DNA from: Fasciola hepatica
Taxonomy: Eukaryota; Platyhelminthes; Trematoda; Plagiorchiida; Fasciolidae
Length of the DNA: 64,000 nucleotides
Direction: 5' to 3'
Assembly: GCA_948099385.1 (NCBI GenBank)
Contig: CANUEZ040000210.1
Span: 131,501 to 195,500, forward strand
Positions within the stretch are counted from its first letter, which is position 1; each line of letters starts with the position of its first letter. This document shows positions 35,570 through 45,838 of the stretch, in pieces. The notes beneath the pieces are model-generated. The model searched no databases. It saw nothing but the letters and a program-made list of their open reading frames with translations, and was not told the origin of the DNA. The position numbers and the translations under genes were made by a program.

Positions 35570-35651
35570 GTCGCTGTGCGGGAAGCTGGTTGTTACCGTT
35601 CGAAGTCAGTGACTGAAGGGTGCTATATCATGCAGTGCAGATGTTCAAAGA
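35535..35651. repeat. Strong hairpin: inverted SINE heads
   Basis: Left arm 35535-35569 and right arm 35618-35651 are complementary over about 31 bases with one mismatch, enclosing a 48-base loop. The right arm is the plus-strand SINE head, truncated at ATGTTCAA where PLE coding sequence begins. Confidence 0.85.
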
Positions 35652-35655
35652 ACTA

Positions 35656-37075
35656 CTTCGTGAACTAAACGGACACGTTAAATTTCGCAAGAGACGTACC
35701 CTGACAAAGGCTTTTGTTCAGTTTATTGAGGTATGCACAACTAATTCAGAATATCCCAAACATTATCAAACTATTCTGAGGAGAAATCGGATTAACATCA
35801 CCACTGCTTCTTTATGTCGCAAAGCTTTTATTGGAATACCATTTCAAGTTGCGTGCCAGAAATGGAGAATCATTTTATGAAGTCATTTCAAGTACTGGAC
35901 GAGCTGACCCTTGAAGGAAAGAATAAGTTCTTTGTTTATGTTCGGTTGGTAGTTGACGAGCAAGTCGAGCGGGTATGCGTTAAACTGCGGAAACGCGTCA
36001 ACTTGAGCAAAGCGGCTGATGAGCTTGCTTCAGATCCGAAAAGATTCGTCGATAACTTGTCGTCCATAAGTCTGGATAGGACGTTATTTGAGGTGCTGTC
36101 ACTCGAATCAAATTTTGCTGTCCAACCAATGAAATAACAACTGGATATGGAGGTTCAGTTTGAGATCCGGTTCAATCAGCTGTCCAGTCTCTTTCTGTCC
36201 TCCCCACAGGAGTTACTGAGGTTCAAATCCAAACTTGTGAATGAGTGTTACCTACACCATGAAAATAGACCTTAGAGGAAAGGATTATTAAGATTTGAAC
36301 ACATGAACCGCCTGGAAGAATTACAGGCTAGTTGAGAAACGATGTTGTCGAGACCAGATAAAGGAGCCGGTACTGTAATCCCTAATAAATCGGATTATAT
36401 AAAATAGATGAAGACGATATTGAATGACGTCTCCAAGTTTACAAAGACCCCAGCTAAAAAGGGCAGGAAGATTCAGTTAGAAAAGCCAATCTCCGCAAGA
36501 CTGGAATCACTGAAACAGAAAGGAATGATCGATGCGGTAACCTCAGAAGAGATACGACCAACCGAGACAACAATTTCTAGGTTGTACGGCGTACCAAAGG
36601 TACACAAAGAAGGTGTCCAGTTGGGACCGATTTTTGATATTTGCACCTAGCCGTATCACGCAGTAGCGAAGTGGTTGACTACAATGTTGGAATTAGTAAG
36701 AGATAGGATTTCCAGACACAGCCTACGAGACACATTTCCTTTTGCAGAGACTATCAGAAATCTAGATTTGGAAGGCAAGTAAATGATTTCGCTAGACGTT
36801 ACCTCACCAATGGCCCGATGGATGAAACAATCAACTATCTATGTGAATACGTGCAGGAGAGTAATACGGATCCGAGAACCTCGTTGGATTAACTGAAACG
36901 GTTACTGTCTTCCAGCAGTCATAATATCCAGTTTCAATTCAACAGTGAATTACATATTCAGAAGGACTGGATAGCAATGAGGTCACAAATGGGACCTTCA
37001 CTTGCTGATACTTTCATGGCAAAACTTGAAAATAACCAAATCGAGTCGAAAATAGAAGACTGCGCAATATCAACA
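35656..37075 (+). mobile_element. Penelope-like element 1, N-terminal region and reverse transcriptase (decayed)
   Basis: Frames give, in order: VKFRKRRTLTKAFVQFIE; DELTLEGKNKFFVYVR; LRKRVNLSKAADELASDP; LSRPDKGAGTVI (the PLE N-terminal landmark); IRPTETTISRLYGVPKVHKE; then YHAVAKWLT, LVRDRISRHSLRDTF, MISLDVTS (RT motif A Asp) and finally MAKLENNQIESKIEDC. The YxDD catalytic motif, which should follow, is absent because the homology ends near 37075. There are at least six stops or frameshifts. The endonuclease that belongs to this copy is missing, but an upstream copy lies at 34835. Confidence 0.85.
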
Positions 37076-37442
37076 TACCCAGTTAGTGATTGCATTCAGC
37101 CGCCTGAAGTATTGGCATCATTTGGTAATAAACATTAGATCATTATAAAACAGTGTTTTCCGGGATAAAGTATGCTATGCCATCCGTAGTGCAAATTTTG
37201 GAGGACCACTTGCAGCCTGTAGAAGCGAACCAAGTTTAACACTTGATGCTGGTGCTATGTCACGGTGATTTCTCTACTTTGCGGAATAAATCTATTCTAT
37301 CTCGCTATTGGGCAAAAATAACCGGATTAACCAATCAGATTCACTTCCACGACAACCGAGGAAAGATAAACGTATAAAAATAGCTTTTTTCCGGGCTATC
37401 TATCGGCCAATTATCGGGACTGTCGCATTTTGCCAGTTGTCA
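37076..37442. other. Upstream region of the GPCR gene
   Basis: About 370 bases separate the PLE relic from the GPCR start. A TTATAAAA at 37143-37150 could be a TATA element but is about 290 bases from the ATG. An in-frame stop (TAA, 37287-37289) closes the GPCR frame upstream. Confidence 0.4.
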
Positions 37443-38513
37443 ATGAAGCTTCATCCAACTGTTTCCTTTGCTGTTGCTTCAATCCACTCAAACGCCACAG
37501 AAACAGTTTACGAGAGTATTTCAACTCCTCCTCTAGATACGACAGTGCGGTTGGTTCTGACCGTAATTGGGACAATGGGAGTTGTTGTGAACATTTACGC
37601 AGCGTTAGCTTTGTATCAAACAAAAATTAATTCACCACTTACCAAACTGTTGCTCTATCAGCAAACTGTGCTAGATGCATCCTTTTCCGCTCTCATTACA
37701 AGTCTAGTTATCTCCGACAATTACCGACCATCATCAAACATCGTTCCGGTCCATCCGATCACATGTTACCTATTTCAAAGTGGAGTTCTCAGTCGTATTG
37801 TTCGTATTATGATCGTGTGTAACATCGTCTGCCAGTCGATCGACAGATTCTGGGCTATTCTTTATCCAAAAACATATCGCGTCTATACGAAATACTATAT
37901 TGCTTCATGTTCATTCGTGATTCCCGTCTACTCGGCAATTGCCTCTGTAACACGGGTTGTGAAAGTGACTCAGCTGGAAGGATCGTGTTTGGAACAAAAG
38001 TTGCAAATCAATAAGTACTGCTTGAGTGCTCTGGAGAGTATCTTACGTTATGCTATACCAATGTTCTTTCTGATAATGTCAAATGTGTTGGTGATTCGGA
38101 AATTGTACAAACTACAAGTTATCAAGATACCTCGTATTGAAAAGGTGACTCACGATGGTCATGCGGTGAAAAAAGAACGAATAGACAATTCTCCCAACTT
38201 GTTAACTCCGACTCAAAAGACCATTCTCCTGAATACATTTTGTCTGGCAATCGAACTGACTTTGAGTGAGATTGTTGCAATTGTGCTGACAATTCTTAGC
38301 TTATGCAACATTATTCGACATGATGTGACCTCGATCTCACGTGTGTACTACTTAGTCGCCGTGGTTTTTCTCTGTGGTCTGAATCCGTGTGTGGAAATTC
38401 TGACCATACGAAGGTTGCGCAGCACGGTGATGACACACTGGCAGAAGTGCAGATCAGTTTGCGCAAAATCACAAAGTGGATCCCACGACAGACAGATTCA
38501 AGGTGACCGTTGA
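37443..38513 (+). CDS. Rhodopsin-like (class A) GPCR, orphan, intronless
   Basis: The first in-frame ATG (37443) after an in-frame stop gives 356 residues. Seven hydrophobic segments are visible at about 35-58, 68-92, 108-133, 151-170, 200-222, 259-286 and 300-322. Class A marks: Asn50 in GVVVN (TM1), Asp78 in TM2, Cys108 at the top of TM3 and Cys182 in loop 2 (likely disulphide), and DRF at 134-136 in place of DRY. There is a proline in TM5 (206) and Asn314-Pro315 in TM7. Oddities: TM4 lacks the usual Trp, TM6 lacks CWxP (it reads FCLAIELTLSE), and TM7 reads NPCVEIL instead of NPxxY. Asn17 (NAT) may be glycosylated. Such departures resemble flatworm-specific orphan rhodopsin families (for example PROF1), an inference I cannot confirm; the ligand is unknown. 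The uninterrupted frame beside dead elements suggests selection keeps it. Confidence 0.88.
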   Translation: MKLHPTVSFAVASIHSNATETVYESISTPPLDTTVRLVLTVIGTMGVVVNIYAALALYQTKINSPLTKLLLYQQTVLDASFSALITSLVISDNYRPSSNIVPVHPITCYLFQSGVLSRIVRIMIVCNIVCQSIDRFWAILYPKTYRVYTKYYIASCSFVIPVYSAIASVTRVVKVTQLEGSCLEQKLQINKYCLSALESILRYAIPMFFLIMSNVLVIRKLYKLQVIKIPRIEKVTHDGHAVKKERIDNSPNLLTPTQKTILLNTFCLAIELTLSEIVAIVLTILSLCNIIRHDVTSISRVYYLVAVVFLCGLNPCVEILTIRRLRSTVMTHWQKCRSVCAKSQSGSHDRQIQGDR

Positions 38514-38679
38514 TCTTCAGCCGTGAACCATTGTGATAAGTTGTTTGGTTATTCATTCTCAATGTCATACCAGCTGCACGTGACCGAAGTGCATAATCTG
38601 CACTGTTTTCAATGAGCTTTTCGCTGTCTCACTGCAGAACGTTTGTAATTTTTTCTTGGTCAAAATTCATTAGAAATGC
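38514..38679. other. GPCR 3' flank
   Basis: No AATAAA seen. A short palindrome, AGTGCA-TAATC-TGCACT, lies at about 38588-38604 and may mark one end of the pogo-like element. Confidence 0.3.
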
Positions 38680-39660
38680 AGTTTTTCATCGTCTACGTAT
38701 TTTGTTTCTCTCACCCTCGTTAAATTCACGAAAGTCAACAGCCTCCTTGAGATACACATATTTGTATCGCTTTTTCAGAGCTGCGATTAGTCCCATGTCA
38801 CAAGGTTGTTCCCAGCTGGTAGAGTTCGGAGGAAAGAAAACCCTCCGAACACTGTCACATTTGAAGGCTTCAAAAAGTCCTGGAGCAATGTCCGTCAGCA
38901 ACGAAACGCAACATCCTATTCTCTTTCTCAAGTTTGGAAAAACACTTCAGCGAACCACTTCCAACAGGTTTGACATCCATTCAAGCCTTCGCTTTATTGA
39001 AATAAGGAACTGGTAAATGTCAGTCCTAATAACAGCTGATTCTTTCGGTTTTCGGGTCAAAGGGCAGGGAATTTTATGAATTATAGTTGCATTGAGGTAA
39101 ACGTTAGGAAGAGTTCGATTCGTTGCCCTTTTTACCTTCGGTAGCTGAGATATCCCTCCGGAGCACAAGGAGACTATATCTCGGAAGCAAACGGAAAAAC
39201 AAGCCAGTCCCGTCCATGTTATAGATATTTTAAGGGCCATATTGCGTGATAATCGATTGAAGAGTTTCGAAGAGAGCTAACAATTCCTGATCGTTTTTGT
39301 TGACTTCTGTTCCTTCTGTCCGCGAAGAAGCATCTGCTATCCACACCAAACTCGGAATCGACTTGAAGATCGCCAAGGTGCCTTGAAATCTGATTCCGGA
39401 ATTGGCAGGCTAGAAGCAATGCTTTTCGCCTTGGTAGTAGCCAGGGATGGCGGTACTGAAAGGCTGGCGTGAAGTATGCTGTCATTTCAGACATAAAGCA
39501 TGTCTTCGTGCTCAATAAATTGTCCAATCAAAGCTTGAAAAGTGTTTTCCTCAGCCTCTTCAGTCAACAAGGCAGACAGTTCTTGGGTCACTTGACGATT
39601 CTCCCAAATCTTTCAGATAACAACTTCATCGACCTTGTATTCCAGCGCTAAGGCTCTCTA
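38680..39660 (-). mobile_element. Pogo/Tigger-like DDE transposon relic
   Basis: On the minus strand: a CENP-B-like helix region (39660-39400, broken), MDGTGLFFRLLP (first catalytic Asp; near 39215), LNATIIHKIPC with RKPKES, then a continuous frame 38931-38686 with LLTDIAPG (second Asp), VFFPPNSTSWEQPCDMG (third Asp) and AALKKRYKY. Thirty residues separate the last two Asps, as expected for pogo-type transposases. Stops and frameshifts in the N-terminal half show it is inactive. It lies tail-to-tail with the GPCR gene. Confidence 0.78.
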
Positions 39661-39794
39661 ATTGGGAGCACACAGTTTGCATAACTTTAATATGATTTCT
39701 TATCATTGTGACTCATTGAAATGCTTTCCGTCTGGTTTCGTTAACATCATAATGAGCGAGGTACAACAGAAAGAGGAGTGGCGGCTGGCAAGCG

Positions 39795-39898
39795 TAAACT
39801 ACGCAGGTCCAAGTTGCGTTTTGGGGTGGCCAACCTAAAGTGCGAGTAAACTTTGCGGGTACAAGTGGCGTACTCAAGCGGGAGACTACTGCGTACGG
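39795..39898. repeat. Two imperfect 52-base direct repeats
   Basis: GTAAACTACGCAGGTCCAAG at 39795 recurs as GTAAACTTTGCGGGTACAAG at 39847. They lie just beyond the 5' side of the pogo-like transposase and may be subterminal transposase-binding repeats. Confidence 0.5.
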
Positions 39899-39929
39899 AA
39901 AAAATGTGATTCAAGTCAGTCTATCACTA

Positions 39930-41629
39930 GCTGCTTTCTAGGCAACACGTAGCCAATCCGAAAGTGCGATTAGAATTGCACTTCTCATCTGATCAAGGTT
40001 ATTTCTACTGCGGCATTCATACCGAAAGTAAACACGTTTACTTCGACAAGGACAATTCATATGATAACATCACCAATAGTGGTCTCTGTTTTCATGAAAG
40101 TACTATCCAAAACATCAATGATGTGACAAAACCATAAGGTGAAATTATTGTGGCTATTATAGCCCAGGAGAACTGCATTGTGCTACACCTGAACTCGCCA
40201 GAAATCTGGAACGATTGAACTGCATTCTGCCCGAGGGATCTCAGGCGGTCTGAAAATAAAAGTAGGCCATTGGCTTCTTATCCGAACATACCAACGGGGA
40301 AATCTGCATCAAAAAGTAGGAAATCTCCCTGAAAACACGTCATTAGTCAGGCTGCAGTCCACGTTCTTCCACCCCACAGACAGGGTGCCTCGTTTACACT
40401 AACTAGTGACAAGGCCGCATATCCCACCCATTAGTGCAGTTATCACCCAAGTGCCCTTGAACCAATCAGCCCATCACACGTCACTGTTCACGTCGACCAC
40501 CGACAAACAACCTACTGCCTACCCTTCCCACCAACTCGCTAACCAATCAGAAGCATGAAACACTGTGATCCGACTTAACCGATTGCATATGCGCACCACG
40601 GTGGCCAATCGATAACAATTCCTTACATGTTCTTGTGTTCCCCGCCTCATGCTAATATAAAGTGTTTATTTTTGATTACACTTGGGTATACACTTTACAC
40701 TTGTTCGTGGCCCGTTGAGATTGAACCATCGAGAGATCACTGACCGAAAATAATCCAGAGGTTTGCGCACCGACACAACAATCTGTATGTGAACTTTTTG
40801 GTTGTGTTGACGGAAACCATTAGTAGACATTTTAGGTGTTAGGACTTGTATCAAGCATCACGTATATTTATTCAATATAAGCAGTATTATACGCGAGTGA
40901 AGCATCGCTGTTACTTTTCACACTGTTACACAATAAGGTTTTTTTGATTGTGAATGTGTTGCGACATGATGCATTCTGGTTTGGTTGATTTTCACGTCAC
41001 TCCATCCCTTTCTTGCCTTCGTTTCAACTGACAAATACGTCTGCTCGTTAATGAATTGCTACATATTACAAGCATTTCTCAACTTTTGAGTTCAATTCGT
41101 ATATCACCTTAGCCTCCAAAGGTCATTGCGGAGAACTTGCAGTAGCGTCTTTCTCCGTCTCTCAGAAAATATTCGTAATCACCCTGAAATTTGCGCTGCT
41201 GTGGAAAAACAAGCCGACAGTTTACTTTCAAAAGAACAGATATATTGACATTTGCGAATTGTTCAGTGTTTCTCACGCATAGGATCGCACACTACCCTGA
41301 AACACAACAGTCTCTTTATTAGAAATCCTCTTCTTGCAGACAAAAGGTTTGTTTTTGGGCTCGATGAATTCCGCATTGTTCAAGGTATCTCTAAAATCAT
41401 TCTCCTGACCAGTTTAACTATGATTTAATACGGTATATTTTGACCGGTGACAGGAATTTAGCGACCCTAAAGTCATTAATATGATTTTCTATGTAATTTT
41501 TTTCTACGAAAAGTCACACTTTCCTGTGTCACAGCTCATCACGACATCAGCATGTGACGTACTGTGTCGGGCGCTTGAAGGTGGCTTGAGGTCTGCCGGA
41601 AATTGACAGAGTTTATTTTTGTATCACTT
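39930..41629. other. No supported gene; CCAAT/TATA cluster
   Basis: CCAATCAG occurs near 40471 and 40541, GGCCAATCG near 40603, and TAATATAAAG near 40653. The layout resembles an RNA polymerase II promoter or a solo LTR, but no transcript or matching LTR was found. The rest is unassigned. Confidence 0.3.
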
Positions 41630-41765
41630 AATTACTTGCGAGTAGTGTGTGGGATTGATGAATCCTTGTCTGGTTGACTGTTCTTTGGGCTCCACCTTAC
41701 ACGCACAAACCTCAGGTCATCCGATCAACTTTGCATTCAGAAGCATCAGACTCGAGTGTCGCTCT
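41630..41765 (-). repeat. Hammerhead SINE family H2 (copy c), 3' part
   Basis: The minus strand carries the ribozyme 3' half: helix II strand GAGC, the box GACAC, loop TCGA and the canonical GTC cleavage triplet (complement 41749-41751). The H2 body follows (GTTGATCGGATGACCTGAGG). The tRNA head is missing. It is joined head-first to the plus copy starting at about 41762. Confidence 0.7.
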
Positions 41766-41970
41766 GGTTAGGGGTAACACTCGTATTTGAGGTGAAAAGC
41801 CCCTGGTCCATACCCTGGGTGTGACGGGGGATATGCACCACTTATGATCTCTAACAAGAGCGAGACTCGAGCCAGGTGCTTTCGAGTGCACGGTTGGTCG
41901 GATGACCTGAGGTTGGTGCGTGAAAAGTGGAGTCCGAACGACGGTCAGTCAAACAGAGTTTATTTCATTT
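41762..41970 (+). repeat. tRNA-headed hammerhead SINE, family H2 (copy d)
   Basis: An A-box-like CTCTGGTTAGGGGTAAC (41762-41778), a degenerate B box GGTCCATACCC, the hammerhead (41835-41879), and the body GGTTGGTCGGATGACCTGAG ending near 41970 in TTTATTTCATTTC. It is the right half of a divergent pair. Confidence 0.75.
41835..41879 (+). ncRNA. Hammerhead ribozyme motif (type I, H2 family)
   Basis: Helix I: GCACCA (41835-41840) with AGGTGC (41874-41879), five of six pairs. The core is CTTATGA (from CTGATGA). Helix II is CTC/GAG with loop TAACAA, the box is GAGAC (from GAAAC), the loop TCGA, and the triplet GCC (from GTC). Each core element carries one change, so this copy is probably dead, but it fixes the family layout. 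Confidence 0.65.
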
Positions 41971-44900
41971 CACCCATCATAGTCGGGGTGCGCAGGAATT
42001 AAAATGCAGCTAACATTATTATCAAAGTCGGATGTGATGATTTTCGGTCTGCTGCTTCTTACTGTGACCGTGTTTTGCGTAAACCGTGCGAAAAACGTGT
42101 TCTCATTTACGGAAGGTTTTCGAACAGTGGTGGTCACAGGCACACATTCTCGATGCGCTCGCAGTTTACTGTTCTTCTCATCTTCCCTTAAGTAGTGCAA
42201 TTTCCCGATTTTCAGTGTATCTTTCGCTAAGGCAACAAACAAAAGACATTTCTCTGACCACGCTTATATGTTCTTGTTACAAAGGCCGCTTACTCGACAC
42301 AAGCTGATTCGTTTCGTGGCTGGTGCGGCGATCAACCGCGAGTTTGCTGTCAAGCCACGAGATCATGTATCACTCGCAAAATGCGTTTGTATCGTTTCGT
42401 TTCTTTCTGTAGGGACTGTATTTATTGTGGAAACTTTGGCAAAAAGGACCTTCCTTGTTTCTTCGATAGTAAGACATACTCAAGATTCTAAGTGATTCTA
42501 GAGTAAGCCCTATCGCGAACACAGGCCCTAGTTACGATGATCAGATACCGTGTGATTTGGTAGGGCGGAAACATACTGACGAGCTTGGTGAGGTCACGAA
42601 GGCGAAACAAAGATGCAGAATTCTAGCCCCGGTGAATTTTCTTCGATTTCATTTTTGCCATCAAGACAAGTGCAAAAAAGAAAGAACTATTCCGTCGACC
42701 GCAAAAAAGCACTTAAGGAACCTCGGGGCAAGAATTTTACGGTTTTCTGCAAGAAAAAAGCCTGATCCTGGAACTCTGAAAATAGAGTGCGGGTTACCAC
42801 AACCTCGGCCAACAGGTGGAATAAGGCAATTCTATTAGGTGAAAATCTGGATCAGATAGGAAAACTTCATTTTCCCAATCTGAAGATATCATATGTGAAC
42901 GGGTTTCTGGCAACAGAGTAAAGACTTTAGTTGTGCACTGGGCTGATATTTGGGCATTTCCTCTTTCAGTCGCATCATATTTTGAAAGGGCCCTAACAGA
43001 ATTTAACGTGGCTGTGTCCGGCGATATTAACTGCCTCAAAAAAGATCTACAACACTGTCCATGCTGGAAGGTAATGAAGTTATAAAGCTTGCGGTTGCAG
43101 TCAAGAGCCTTTTTGATGGAACTGATTTTTCCAAATACCAGCGGCCATGGAAGAAAATGCATCATTTATAGGCTCTGGCTCTCTAACTGAAATTGATCAA
43201 ACGGGTTTTTCTTTCGATTTGAATTTCGTACACCGGTTAAGAAAGCACACGTACTACCATTATTTTTTGCATTTTATCTGAACTGAAGGGAGGCCCCAAC
43301 TCTAATCAACACCAAGGGCCGGAGAGATAAACTTCATCGTGTTTCAGTTATTTACGTTCCCATCTGGTGTACACTGGCAGTTATCAGAAGGTGTAGTGAT
43401 GCAATATCGCCTCTTGTTTTGTGAGGTAATCAACGAGGTCTGCTAGTGGGGGATTTAGTCAGCAGCCAATGCTCTAAACATCTGAAGAACTTCCTTGAGG
43501 CGAGGGAACAACAGATCAAATAACGATTTCTGCGGAATGACTTCATATCTCTAGACACCTAATATTGCAATAAATAAACAATATAAAGAGCATTTGCGAA
43601 GAAGAGATCAGTGACTACACTAGAAGTAGATTATAGACAAATCAGTGTGGAAACTCTGTGAGGCCCTTCTTGAAAGAGGTAGTGACATGGGTCAAGAATT
43701 CGTAGGATAAAATCACTGACAGTTGTGTTATCAGTGCAGTACGAGTACCTTATATGAAGAATGAATAATCGTTTGGAAGAAGCTATATTGCTGGGCACGA
43801 CAGACCAAGTTAACGGGTTCTACAGGAAAAGTGGTCACAAGGAACCCAGGTTCGAAACCCGTATTTGGACGATATGAATGATACTAAGGAAAATAATTTA
43901 ACTGGATTTAATTAAACGTAAAGGATTTTACGTCGTAAAAGTAGATTTTTCTATTTGGTTCATATGATATTCAAAAAAGGTCTTCTCGTGGAATTTTCGG
44001 AGTGAAAGTAAGTATAAGACCGGGAATTATTTTTGAGAAAACACGGTACTTCTAGCACGATCAGCACTTGTTCACCAGTGATGAAAACCAACTGGGATCA
44101 AATTTTGTCCTCCTAGTCTGGATCATCGGTCACATTCACGGTTTCACAACTTTTGGACATCTATGATTCAGGCTTATTTATCAAGGTCACACAATTTCAA
44201 CTGCACAGGAATTAGCACAGAACTAATGTAAGAAGTGATGGGTAACATAAAACGTTATATTTCACATTCCTATATGTTGTGTCTGGTTAGGGTCTCGCAC
44301 ACTACGCGGACAACCGGTCAATATTCCTCTCATGAATGGACATGCTCCCAATTTGCCTTGATCTTTAACCATGCTTTAGCGCCTATCGATTTTGCTATGT
44401 ACTGATTGGTCTTCCTCTGCTGCGCTTGACGGCACAAGTAGTTTAATTCTTTATGCCAACTCACTTGCGTGTTTGCCGCTTAGTCGCCGGCTACGGCCGG
44501 GTTTTGTGTTTACAATCGCATAAATAAATGCAACGCCACCATTACGTGTTCTGCTACCGGTTATGGACACAACACTATATAATGTTCTTTTAGAAATGTA
44601 AAGCCGATAAATTCTTTGCGAGAGAAAGAAAACAAATTTGAATTTGAATTCTGTAGACCGTCGACTGGGATCCAGTCTAGCAGCTTCGATTTGGCTCTTT
44701 CACTGAGAACAACGCTTACTCCAGCAAGACCACAAGCCTCAGCCTCAGCGTCCCCAGAAAAATGTTAGTGAACGGGACGATTAGATGGGGGCATCAGTTG
44801 AATTACGAAATTGGAGTTTTGAATGCGAGTCCCCTGAATGTAGCACACCTCGATGTCAAGGGATTCAAACGTACGAGTTAACCCCACCTGTTGTTCTTTA

Positions 44901-45772
44901 CACACCAGGGGTCACACTTTCGAGTTGGTTAGTTTCAATGGGTATTGAGGACGAATCAGGGCATCGACCGGTGGTAGCGGATTCGGCCAGACTGGCAATC
45001 TAGTCGATTAAGGACGAGAGAGAACTGAGCCGGGGTTTCCAGCAGTGGCACTACAGCGGGAAAGGTATATCGAAGAACCCGTGAGGTGTCAAAATGGAAA
45101 AATTGAGAAAGGAGTGGAGATGGGAGATTAAGTTGTGTACGGTATAGGAGATTGATCTTCAGTGCACATGGAAGGGTAGTCAATCAAAGTAGTAGAATCT
45201 TCTATGATTGTTAGCATTGTGGGCTGTTGTACTAATCCGTCATCCAGTCTAGACTAGGCTTCTTTATTCGAGGATGGACCTCTAGCCTTTGAGCAGCCGG
45301 GCGCATCCTGCAGAGTAGCAGTATTAGTCCAGGTTAACCGGTGGCCATACTCTCGACTTGCTAACCTCTTTTGGAAACTCCTGCAAGCCGGTGACTGATC
45401 GTTCAGTTCATTTGCCCTTCGGATAAGGCCAAACATCCTAGGTGCCTAGTACACCCCTTCGCCACAGATGCCGGTGAGCATAGTGTCTGTATCCTTCATA
45501 AGCCACCCATGGTGGGTTTGAAATTAGGGCTTAGATATCTCCTCTAGACAGACTTTCAGTCAACCAGCCCGGTATAAAGTGCCGGGTTTTCGCTTTTGTC
45601 CTCTCACTTTAGTAAGGACAGCCCGGCGGCGAGAAGGCATTGAGTAGGACTTCCTCAGCAGAGGCTGAGACAAATGCGTCGTTATTTGGGGAGCACTTCG
45701 AGGGGTGCTCAAGAACAGTAGCCATCCCGGAATCTGAAACACCCAGCCCAGACCACAAAGAGGCTCTTCGAA

Positions 45773-45774
<2 letters not shown>
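41971..45774. other. No supported gene
   Basis: A 63-codon frame at 42004-42195 (+) starts with an ATG and a hydrophobic stretch (FGLLLLTVTVFCV) that could pass for a signal peptide, but nothing else supports it. Larger frames at 42557-42838 (+) and 42794-43165 (-) have no motif. A decayed tRNA-like head with the B box GGTTCGAAACCC sits at 43851-43862. Confidence 0.3.

Positions 45775-45836
<62 letters not shown>
45775..45836. repeat. (AT)n microsatellite
   Basis: About 31 uninterrupted AT units; open frames through it read only Ile-Tyr repeats. Confidence 0.95.

Positions 45837-45838
<2 letters not shown>

Noticed and set aside
37308..37442. N-terminal extension of the GPCR (45 codons)
   Set aside because: It opens with TTG, not ATG, and is basic and unlike a receptor N-terminus; the ATG at 37443 is preferred.
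42004..42195. Small secreted protein with a signal-like start
   Set aside because: Only the hydrophobic stretch supports it; the remainder is low quality and lies beside a SINE.
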